The position numbers were made by a program, and so were the translations under genes. Positions 13,905 to 19,054 of a DNA stretch of 19,054 bases are shown here, one piece after another. The stretch is taken from assembly GCA_964608325.1 (NCBI GenBank), contig CAZSMX010000014.1:1-19054 (forward strand), given 5' to 3'. Each line of letters starts with the position of its first letter. Positions within the stretch are counted from its first letter, which is position 1. The notes beneath the pieces were generated by a model. That model was not told the DNA's origin, ran no database searches, and saw only the letters and a list, made by a program, of their open reading frames with translations. Source of the stretch: CAZRVH01 sp964608325. GTDB lineage: Bacteria > Patescibacteriota > Gracilibacteria > Peribacterales > Peribacteraceae.

Positions 13905-15049
13905 AGACTGCCTACGCCATGTCCGCGATCGTCGCATGCGCGTCCCTTGCCGGATGCGTGCCCTACGTCGCGACAGGGCATGACACGACGTATTTCACCT
14001 ACACGGATAGCGAACGTAAGGCGCTGCCGGACGAACCGAGCGGCATGGAACAGGCAACAACGGCCCAATTGGCATCCTGGGATAGCAGACTGATGGACAT
14101 CGTACGCACGGAAAAATTCGGGCCGCCCGAAGCGGCGCGCCTCTACGCTGGCGTGGCGATCGCGCAGCACGATGCCTTGCGCCTGGGAGCGCACGCGGCC
14201 GGCGTGGATATCGTGTCCGCATTGGTGACGTGTCATTTGGCAGCGGATGCGTGCAAAGCGGTAACGCCGCTCGTCCAGAACGAAGAATACAACATGAAGA
14301 TCGCCATGATGGTGCTGGAGCGCATCAAGGCGCAGGTGCGTTACTCGCCATCCGTCGCTCGTGCCACCCCTCCGGCTGGCAAGCAGATGATCTGGGACGT
14401 CCGCAATGCAGTGACCCCGGATGCTGGCACCTGGCCCAGGTGGGGTTCGGGCACCGCGGTGGACATCCCCCCTCCCCCCGCGCCCGGAACCGCATCGATG
14501 TCGGGACAATTGAAGTCAACCTCGAGCATCACGCGCGCGATGACGCCGCAACAGATGCATCGCATGATGTATTGGAATACCGGAGAGGGCACCGAGACGT
14601 CGGCAGGACTGTGGCTGGGCTACGCGCAATCACTGTTGATCTCGCACGCGGTGGCCGACCCCCTGAAGGCAGCTCAGATCCGCGCCGCCCTCACCGCGGC
14701 GATGGCAGACGCCACGGTAAACACATGGCAGTCCAAATTCACGCATTGGACGCAAGCCCCCAGCCAGCTCGACACCTACATCTACGTGACTGGCATGGGA
14801 GGGGTTCCGGCCTACCCGACGTATCCTTCCGAACAGGCCGCCGTTTCCGAGGCGGCGGCGACCGTGCTCGGCACGGCATTCCCGGACAGCATGGATGAAG
14901 TCCTTGCCCGCTCCAGGGAAGCGGCACAATCACCCGTCTGGTCAGGATCGAACACGCCGGTCGATAGCTTCGAGGGACTGCGCCTGGGCAAGGAAACCGC
15001 CAGCCGCATCATCGCGGACCCCCGCTTCGCGATCGGCGACCGGCAGTAA
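13901..15049 (+). CDS. Lipoprotein of the vanadium-haloperoxidase/PAP2 fold, active site degenerate
   Basis: Predicted lipoprotein of 382 residues. The signal peptide ends in a lipobox LAGC with C19. The body resembles vanadium-dependent haloperoxidases of the PAP2 superfamily: PPEAARLYAGVAIAQHDA (75-92), GTWPRWG (176-182), IRAALTAAMADATVNTWQSKF (260-280), PAYPTYPSEQAAVSEAAATVL (303-323), and a final SPVWSGSNTPVDSFEGLRLG (344-363). Aligning by eye to the catalytic pattern (K-x7-RP, PSGH, SRxxGxH), K279 is kept, but the arginine before P287 is A286, PSGH is PSEQ (309-312), SR is SP (344-345) and the final His is N351. It is probably not an active halide oxidase or phosphatase and may be a binding or scaffold protein. 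The ATG at 13901 was chosen because it starts the signal peptide; it overlaps the previous stop. Confidence 0.68.
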   Translation: MKTAYAMSAIVACASLAGCVPYVATGHDTTYFTYTDSERKALPDEPSGMEQATTAQLASWDSRLMDIVRTEKFGPPEAARLYAGVAIAQHDALRLGAHAAGVDIVSALVTCHLAADACKAVTPLVQNEEYNMKIAMMVLERIKAQVRYSPSVARATPPAGKQMIWDVRNAVTPDAGTWPRWGSGTAVDIPPPPAPGTASMSGQLKSTSSITRAMTPQQMHRMMYWNTGEGTETSAGLWLGYAQSLLISHAVADPLKAAQIRAALTAAMADATVNTWQSKFTHWTQAPSQLDTYIYVTGMGGVPAYPTYPSEQAAVSEAAATVLGTAFPDSMDEVLARSREAAQSPVWSGSNTPVDSFEGLRLGKETASRIIADPRFAIGDRQ

Positions 15050-15056
15050 GCGAAGC

Positions 15057-15065
15057 TGGTATGAT
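15057..15065 (+). promoter_or_regulatory. Leaderless promoter of the PQ-loop-like gene
   Basis: Extended -10 TGGTATGAT starting eight bases after the lipoprotein stop. Six bases lie between TATGAT and the ATG at 15072, so transcription would start at the ATG. Confidence 0.65.
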
Positions 15066-15071
15066 CGCCGC

Positions 15072-15644
15072 ATGAAGGAAGCATTGGCTGTCATCGCAGC
15101 CCTTTTGTCCGCCACCGGGAACATCCCCTACCTGCGGGATACGCTCAGGAACAAGATCCAACCGCATCCGTATACCTGGCTCATGTGGTCGGTGGTATCG
15201 GGCGTTTCGGTAACGGGCCAGTTCGCGAAAGGCGGAGGCGTGGGATCGCTGCCGGCTGCGATATCGGAGCTGTTCACGATCGTTATCTTCCTGGCTTCAC
15301 TTCGCTATGGCTTCCGCAACATCGACAAGCGTGACCATTACTTCCTGCTCGTCGCCTTGGCGGGCCTGGTTCCCTGGGCGGTGACCGATGACCCTACGCT
15401 GTCCGTGGCCGTCGTCGTCGGCATCGACGTCATCGCCTTCATCCCGACCTTGCGCAAGGCATGGCGGAAACCCGACAGCGAATCATCCCTCCTGTACGCC
15501 ATGAACGTCTTGCGTCACATCCTGACGCTGTTCGCACTCGAGGCGTACAACATCGCGACCACTCTGCATTCCATCGCCATGATCGTCACGAACACCCTGA
15601 TGACCGGGTTCCTGGCACGCGGGAATAAAGCACCCTCGCGGTAG
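15072..15644 (+). CDS. PQ-loop-like (SWEET-type) membrane protein with internal duplication
   Basis: Hydrophobic protein of 190 residues with about six or seven membrane helices. Two halves look related: residues 8-40 (SATGNIPYLRDTLRNK, then PHPYTWLMWS) and 116-148 (VGIDVIAFIPTLRKAWRK, then SSLLYAMNVLR). Each has a helix ending in I-P-x-L-R followed by a basic loop and an aromatic/small helix, the layout of PQ-loop repeats found in SemiSWEET/SWEET-type transporters. The family assignment is inference and no substrate can be named. It follows the haloperoxidase-like lipoprotein after 22 bases but has its own leaderless promoter. A hairpin at 15699-15717 may terminate it. Confidence 0.6.
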   Translation: MKEALAVIAALLSATGNIPYLRDTLRNKIQPHPYTWLMWSVVSGVSVTGQFAKGGGVGSLPAAISELFTIVIFLASLRYGFRNIDKRDHYFLLVALAGLVPWAVTDDPTLSVAVVVGIDVIAFIPTLRKAWRKPDSESSLLYAMNVLRHILTLFALEAYNIATTLHSIAMIVTNTLMTGFLARGNKAPSR

Positions 15645-15667
15645 TCACGGGAATGACTGAGGGATAA

Positions 15668-15697
15668 TTGACTTATTTAAAATAAAGTATATATTAT
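15668..15697 (+). promoter_or_regulatory. Near-consensus promoter of the anchored unknown gene
   Basis: TTGACT (15668-15673), 18-base spacer, TATTAT (15692-15697) in an AT-rich island that stands out from the GC-rich surroundings. The start would be near 15704, inside the palindrome at 15699-15717, and the leader about 57 bases. Confidence 0.65.
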
Positions 15698-15698
15698 A

Positions 15699-15717
15699 AA
15701 ACCGCGTTTCGCGGTTT
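15699..15717. repeat. Perfect palindrome overlapping a predicted transcription start
   Basis: AAACCGCG-TTT-CGCGGTTT, an 8-bp stem with a three-base loop. It could be a weak terminator of the PQ-loop-like gene (only three T follow), a 5' protective hairpin of the next mRNA, or a repressor operator just after the -10 box. The sequence alone does not decide. Confidence 0.6.
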
Positions 15718-15760
15718 CGATCCTTGAAAGTCACCACCTCTCTACTCGGAGTTACATACG

Positions 15761-16462
15761 ATGGATCTGCAATACTGGATGGATCGCGGAATGGAATTCG
15801 CCCGGGAACACTGGAGTAAACCGGTCGGCTGGATATTATTCCTTGTCTTCACGTCGCTCTGGGGATGGTTCATCGCCCGGCGCCGTTGGAAGGCGCGGCA
15901 GGATTACAACGTCGTACATTTCGCCCAGAACACCGTGCAATACAGGCCGACTGGTGAGAACGGCGCGATGGAACCCTGGCTGATCCTGGATGGCAACGAA
16001 GATCCCATCGACAAGGTCATCACCCATCCGATCGCGGCGAAGCTCATTCGCAAAGCCGCGAAGCAGACGACGGAATACCAACCGTTCCTTCTGTTTGATC
16101 CCGACGACCGTTGGTACGTCCTGAACCACATCCTGCTCGCTCTCGCCGAAGACTCGAAGGAAGCGACGCGCGCCAAACTTTCCAAGATGGCCGTCGTCGA
16201 CGAAGTCCCCTGCGTGTTCGCATTGACGTACGAGCGATATCCGAAGATGCGGCAGGGCAAGACGCGCATCATGCTGGTCCGCCAGTCGGTGCTCGACAAT
16301 GCCGACGAGCTGGACTTGGACTTCAATTTCGAAGCCCCGAGCCACAGCGACCGCGTCAAAACCCTGCGCCTCATGCGCGAAGACTACCTTAAAGGTTCCA
16401 AGGCGCAGTTCTGTATGAAGGTCCGCATCAATGTGCAAGTGTTCAAACTTCTCGAAAAGTAA
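15761..16462 (+). CDS. Membrane-anchored protein of unknown function
   Basis: Not recognised. The product has 233 residues: a short amphipathic start, one membrane helix (about 21-38, PVGWILFLVFTSLWGWFI) followed by a basic stop-transfer patch (ARRRWKAR), then a soluble domain of about 185 residues. The positive patch after the helix suggests that the soluble domain is cytoplasmic. That domain alternates strands and helices, with YQPFLLFDPDDRWYVLN (about 107-123), VPCVFALTYERYP and LDLDFNFEAPSHSDRVKTLRLM as its most distinctive stretches; no catalytic motif was identified. It is the only gene here with a plausible Shine-Dalgarno site (GGAG nine bases before the ATG), a near-consensus promoter and a strong terminator, so it appears to be an independently and perhaps strongly expressed unit. 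Confidence 0.8.
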   Translation: MDLQYWMDRGMEFAREHWSKPVGWILFLVFTSLWGWFIARRRWKARQDYNVVHFAQNTVQYRPTGENGAMEPWLILDGNEDPIDKVITHPIAAKLIRKAAKQTTEYQPFLLFDPDDRWYVLNHILLALAEDSKEATRAKLSKMAVVDEVPCVFALTYERYPKMRQGKTRIMLVRQSVLDNADELDLDFNFEAPSHSDRVKTLRLMREDYLKGSKAQFCMKVRINVQVFKLLEK

Positions 16463-16482
16463 GGAGGAAAAGACTTTCAAGG

Positions 16483-16510
16483 AAAACCGGCAGGCCCCCT
16501 GCCGGTTTTT
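16483..16510 (+). terminator. Rho-independent terminator of the anchored unknown gene
   Basis: Perfect 11-bp stem AAAACCGGCAG / CTGCCGGTTTT with a GCCCC loop and a final T run, 20 bases after the stop codon. It ends about 20 bases before the -10 box of the NDH-2 gene. Confidence 0.93.
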
Positions 16511-16529
16511 CAAAATGCCCGCATACAGC

Positions 16530-16535
16530 TATGCT
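16530..16535 (+). promoter_or_regulatory. Leaderless promoter -10 box of the NDH-2 gene (TATGCT)
   Basis: TATGCT followed by exactly six bases and the ATG at 16542. There is no TGn extension and no clear -35, but the spacing matches the other leaderless genes and it lies just after a strong terminator. Confidence 0.5.
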
Positions 16536-16541
16536 TTCGCC

Positions 16542-17762
16542 ATGAAGAAGATCCTCATCCTGGGCGGAGGCTTCGCGGGCGTTACCGCGGCGATGGAGCT
16601 GACGAAGAAGAACCTGCCCGATACGCAGATCACGCTCCTGGGCAACAAGTCCTGGCTGGAGTACCACACCATCTTCTACCGCCTGCTCGGCGGCAAGCGC
16701 CCGGCGGAGGCCTGCCTTCCGCTTGGCATTATTTTGCCGAAAAGCGTGCATATCGTGACGGACAAAGTGACAGGCATCGACCCGAAGGACAAGGTGGTCG
16801 CGGGCGCCGGCGGCAAAGCCTACGACTATGACGTGCTGATCGTCGCCCTCGGCGCGCAGCCGGCGTACTTCGGCATCCCTGGCATGCAGGAGAGATCGAT
16901 GACGATGAAGAGCGCGGCGGAGGCACTGGAAATACGGGATTGGATCGATCGTCGCGTACGGGAAATGAAAACGGGCGATGAGGCCCACAAGCGCAAAATG
17001 GGATATTTCGCGGTGATCGGAGCGGGACCGACGGGCATCGAAATCGCTTCGGTCGGACTGACGCACGCACGGAAGATCGCGAAGAAGATAGGAGCGGACC
17101 CGTCGCTGATCACATTCGACCTTATCGAAGCTGCAGACAGACTGCTTCCCGTCCTACATCCGAACATCTCTCAAGCCGTCACGGACAAGCTGAAGAGTAT
17201 GGGCGTGAACGTCCTGACGCAGAAGGCGGTGACAGCCGTAGATGACGCGGGTCTGCACTTCAAGGACGGCGAGACGAAAGACCCGGGCACCATCCTGTGG
17301 ACCGCGGGCGTGAAACCAAACGATCTCTTGGCCCAGATCCCCGGCATAGAACTCGATAAACGAGGACGAGCCGTGGTAGACGAGCAGTTGCGCGCGAAAA
17401 ATATGCAGGACGTGTTCGTGATCGGAGACTGTGCGTCGACACAATACAGCGGCATGGCCCAGACCGCGCTGGAGCACGGCGCTTTCGTGGCACAGGTAAT
17501 CGAAACGGGAGGCAAGAAGACACCCCCGGTCTACCGACCGGCCGAGCCGGCATATGCGATTCCGGTTGGTATCAGCTGGGGGGCGGTACAAATCAAGAAA
17601 CTGCGCATCTACGGCCTGCTCGGCATGGCATTGCGCCGCGGGGCGGACCTGCACGCCTACATGCTGCTCTTACCGATATGGCGCGTTCCGCTGGCGTTCT
17701 TCGGTCTGACGAATTTGGACGCGCACGCCGTGCCCAATCCACCCAAAGCACCGCATTTGTAA
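16542..17762 (+). CDS. ndh: NDH-2-type NAD(P)H:quinone oxidoreductase (FAD-dependent)
   Basis: Single-subunit, non-proton-pumping dehydrogenase passing electrons from NADH to a quinone at the membrane face. The 406-residue length is typical. Seen: the FAD dinucleotide motif ILGGGFAGV (6-14), EYHTIFYRLL after the first strand-helix unit, the NADH-binding motif VIGAGPTGIE (158-167), TILWTAGVKPN (250-260), VFVIGDCA (291-298) and AQTALEHG (306-313), the last matching the quinone-site AQ-x-A-x-x-G pattern. A hydrophobic C-terminal stretch (HAYMLLLPIWRVPLAFFGL) is the usual membrane-binding region. Sulfide:quinone reductase is less likely because its conserved redox cysteines are absent. The ATG at 16542 fits both the FAD motif and the -10 spacing. 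Its TAA directly abuts the stop of the convergent cupin gene. Confidence 0.88.
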   Translation: MKKILILGGGFAGVTAAMELTKKNLPDTQITLLGNKSWLEYHTIFYRLLGGKRPAEACLPLGIILPKSVHIVTDKVTGIDPKDKVVAGAGGKAYDYDVLIVALGAQPAYFGIPGMQERSMTMKSAAEALEIRDWIDRRVREMKTGDEAHKRKMGYFAVIGAGPTGIEIASVGLTHARKIAKKIGADPSLITFDLIEAADRLLPVLHPNISQAVTDKLKSMGVNVLTQKAVTAVDDAGLHFKDGETKDPGTILWTAGVKPNDLLAQIPGIELDKRGRAVVDEQLRAKNMQDVFVIGDCASTQYSGMAQTALEHGAFVAQVIETGGKKTPPVYRPAEPAYAIPVGISWGAVQIKKLRIYGLLGMALRRGADLHAYMLLLPIWRVPLAFFGLTNLDAHAVPNPPKAPHL

Positions 17763-18161
17763 TTATTCCGTCGTCTTGCCGTCGAAGTCCGGAGAATCGG
17801 CTTCCGCCTCCGCTTTCGTATGCCGCACGACCCCGTCCTTGTGGTGTGCGGGCGAATAGATCGTGTACATCTTCAGCTCCTCGGTGGCGGACGTATTGAT
17901 GACGTTATGCTCCGCGCCGGCGGGGATGACGATGGCCATTCCGTCCTTCAGCGCGTACTCGTTCCCGTCGATGACGCACTTCCCCTCGCCCTGCTCGAAA
18001 CGGAAGAACTGGTCGTTGTCCGGGTGCGTTTCCATGCCGATCTCCTCCCCGGGCTTCAGGCTCATGAGCACGAGTTGGCTGTGCTTGCCCGTGTACAGCA
18101 CGCGGCGGAAATCGGTATTATCCAGGGTCAGTTTTTCGATATCGGAGTGGAAACCATGCAT
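17763..18161 (-). CDS. Cupin domain protein
   Basis: Small single-domain cupin of 132 residues. Cupin motif 1 is GEEIGMETHPDNDQFFRFEQG (39-59) and motif 2 is GMAIVIPAGAEHNVINTS (74-91), with H46, Q51, E56 and H85 as likely metal ligands. The C-terminus is acidic and probably disordered. Relatives range from sugar-nucleotide isomerases to stress proteins, so no substrate is assigned. The start at 18161 (MHGFHSDIEK) was chosen over the upstream in-frame ATG at 18197 because a -10 box (TATCCT, 18168-18173) ends six bases before it and would lie inside a longer gene. No terminator is seen; transcription would run into the 3' end of the NDH-2 gene on the other strand. Confidence 0.85.
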   Translation of the reverse strand: MHGFHSDIEKLTLDNTDFRRVLYTGKHSQLVLMSLKPGEEIGMETHPDNDQFFRFEQGEGKCVIDGNEYALKDGMAIVIPAGAEHNVINTSATEELKMYTIYSPAHHKDGVVRHTKAEAEADSPDFDGKTTE

Positions 18162-18167
18162 GAATCC

Positions 18168-18173
18168 AGGATA
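18168..18173 (-). promoter_or_regulatory. Leaderless promoter -10 box of the cupin gene (TATCCT)
   Basis: Minus-strand TATCCT, six bases before the chosen ATG at 18161. The same spacing occurs at four other genes in the window. Confidence 0.5.
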
Positions 18174-18217
18174 AGACCGTCCGCGAACGGAGTCCACGAT
18201 AATCCAGGCGATATTTC

Positions 18218-18382
18218 CTAGGCCATGAACTTACTCAGCGCCACTCCGAGATAATAGGGCCACAACAGCAATGCCAGGACGCCGCGCAGGAAATCCAACT
18301 GCAAAAAGCCGATGGTGAAGAGCCACAGGATGAACCAGAGTCCTCCGGCTGCACTATGTTGCTCGATACGGATTTTTTCCAT
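18218..18382 (-). CDS. Two-helix membrane mini-protein
   Basis: Predicted 54-residue protein of unknown function: a charged start (MEKIRIEQHSA) followed by two hydrophobic helices (about 13-28 and 32-50), ending in LSKFMA. The start at 18382 replaces a longer in-frame option at 18400, because a good -10 box (TATACT, 18389-18394) ends six bases before it. It sits between the terminator of the Ser-rich gene and the cupin gene on the same strand. The correct promoter spacing and hydrophobic pattern argue that it is real, but no family is recognised. Confidence 0.62.
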   Translation of the reverse strand: MEKIRIEQHSAAGGLWFILWLFTIGFLQLDFLRGVLALLLWPYYLGVALSKFMA

Positions 18383-18388
18383 AACCGG

Positions 18389-18394
18389 AGTATA
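18389..18394 (-). promoter_or_regulatory. Leaderless promoter -10 box of the mini-protein (TATACT)
   Basis: TATACT followed by six bases and the ATG at 18382. It lies nine bases past the T run of the preceding terminator. Confidence 0.6.
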
Positions 18395-18402
18395 ACACAT
18401 TT

Positions 18403-18431
18403 AAAAAAAACCGCCCTGTTCGGCAGGGCGG
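18403..18431 (-). terminator. Rho-independent terminator of the Ser-rich protein gene
   Basis: Minus-strand stem CCGCCCTG / CAGGGCGG (8 bp, loop CCGAA) followed by eight T, 16 bases after the stop codon. A textbook intrinsic terminator. Confidence 0.94.
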
Positions 18432-18447
18432 CCGTAGAGTCCGGATC

Positions 18448-18879
18448 TCAATCCCCCGTCGTTTGGTAGTAACCCCCTTCCGCTGGGGCAACGCTCGAAC
18501 TCGACTTGGCAGGAAGCGTAATCACATTCACGGGCGGGCGGGAGGATGCGGGAGTACTGCTCGCGACGGACACCGATGCGCGCGATGCGGGTGCACTGCT
18601 TTGGGCACCGGAAACAGGGATATATTCCACCTCAACCTCCTCTTTGATCGTCGGAGCAGAGCTGCGGACAGGCATCACCGGCTGGATACTTTCGGAACGC
18701 ACGCTGCTGCGCGCGGCAGCCATCGACGAGCTGGAAGACTCCGTAATAACTCCTTCATCAACCACCAACGCTTCATCTGGAGCAGAGGGCGACCAGGGTG
18801 GCGTCCAGCCAAACGTATAGAGGGCGCCGAGGATGGCCATGATGACCATGAGGGCAATAATCGTGAACGGATTGCGCAT
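18448..18879 (-). CDS. Membrane-anchored Ser-rich protein of unknown function
   Basis: Product of 143 residues: an N-terminal hydrophobic helix (about 5-25, FTIIALMVIMAILGALYTFGW) acting as signal anchor, then a low-complexity chain rich in Ser, Ala, Val and Pro with Ser runs (SSSSSM, SSSSVA) and an acidic EEVEVEYIP patch, ending EGGYYQTTGD. No folded domain is recognised, so a surface spacer or anchor is the simplest idea. Its Ser/Arg/Pro bias resembles the linker of the SLH protein (5717-7372). A near-perfect promoter (TGCTATAAT) gives a 16-base pyrimidine-rich leader without a Shine-Dalgarno site. Monocistronic by its terminator. Confidence 0.75.
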   Translation of the reverse strand: MRNPFTIIALMVIMAILGALYTFGWTPPWSPSAPDEALVVDEGVITESSSSSMAAARSSVRSESIQPVMPVRSSAPTIKEEVEVEYIPVSGAQSSAPASRASVSVASSTPASSRPPVNVITLPAKSSSSVAPAEGGYYQTTGD

Positions 18880-18901
18880 GAAAATAAGGGGGAACTGCGA
18901 A

Positions 18902-18910
18902 ATTATAGCA
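18902..18910 (-). promoter_or_regulatory. Consensus extended -10 promoter of the Ser-rich protein gene
   Basis: TGCTATAAT on the minus strand, a perfect -10 with TGn extension, 22 bases before the ATG at 18879. The predicted leader is GTTCCCCCTTATTTTC. Confidence 0.72.
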
Positions 18911-19054
18911 AAAAAACATTCTGGCAGGACAAAAACCCCTTGCAGGCATTCGATAGTGTGAAGAATGATGTCGAGCCTTGAGGCATGGCCGCGAGATCAA
19001 CGTATTTTTGAAAAGCCCTGGAAACGCAATCCTCTATGTGTGCAATGCTGGCAG

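Noticed and set aside
12901..15049. Recoded stop codons (TGA as Gly, as in Gracilibacteria)
   Set aside because: TGA ends rmuC, the VOC gene and the RnfD-like gene at sensible lengths, and no conserved domain here is interrupted by TGA.
18162..18197. Longer N-terminus of the cupin protein
   Set aside because: The candidate -10 box lies inside it, and the residues do not resemble a cupin start.
18383..18400. Six extra N-terminal residues of the mini-protein
   Set aside because: They would place the -10 box TATACT inside the gene; the ATG at 18382 has the same spacing as other leaderless genes.
1..19054. CRISPR arrays, tRNA or rRNA genes, transposons, toxin-antitoxin pairs, phage genes
   Set aside because: No direct repeats with spacers, no cloverleaf with T-loop sequence, and no transposase, integrase or capsid motifs were seen by reading; a covariance-model search was not possible.

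Overview
The window is about 19 kb of compact, GC-rich bacterial chromosome carrying 20 protein genes on both strands. Gaps are mostly under 150 bases, several neighbouring genes overlap, and no RNA gene, insertion sequence, CRISPR array or prophage gene was recognised. TGA is used as a normal stop (rmuC, the VOC protein, the RnfD-like gene), so the genetic code looks standard. Housekeeping genes (pnp, rpsO, rmuC, uvrD/pcrA, ksgA, comEC) sit beside many small membrane proteins. A secreted SLH-domain protein has a Ser-rich linker, ComEC has no nuclease domain, and Shine-Dalgarno sites are almost absent. Together these suggest a Patescibacteria (CPR) genome, perhaps of the Peregrinibacteria/Peribacteria kind. 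That placement is inference from style, not from a marker tree.

Layout. 1-1930: the RNA-turnover and ribosome pair pnp (cut by the window edge) and rpsO, both on the minus strand, with a terminator between them. 1931-2196: a divergent promoter region. 2197-5674: DNA maintenance genes rmuC and uvrD/pcrA (plus). 5678-5718: a compact double terminator for uvrD and the opposing gene. 5717-7372: SLH surface protein (minus). 7476-9805: overlapping ksgA and comEC (plus), whose end overlaps a convergent FAM173-like methyltransferase (9761-10297, minus). 10358-10774: DoxX protein (minus), divergent from an RlmI-like rRNA methyltransferase and a VOC protein (10844-12455, plus). 12488-12736: GlsB/YeaQ-type protein (minus). 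12897-15049: an orphan RnfD/NqrB-like membrane protein translationally coupled (ATGA) to a lipoprotein of the vanadium-haloperoxidase/PAP2 fold that has lost most of its catalytic residues. 15072-16462: a duplicated PQ-loop-like membrane protein and an anchored unknown. 16542-17762: NDH-2-type dehydrogenase. 17763-18879: cupin, a two-helix mini-protein and a Ser-rich anchored protein (minus).

The strongest window-wide signal concerns gene starts. In five genes a -10 box ends exactly six bases before the ATG, which places the transcription start on the start codon (leaderless mRNA). Two more genes are within nine bases. A second group has short leaders made almost only of pyrimidines. Only one of 20 starts has a plausible Shine-Dalgarno site. 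The most unusual gene pair is the RnfD-like protein with the inactive-looking haloperoxidase-fold lipoprotein.
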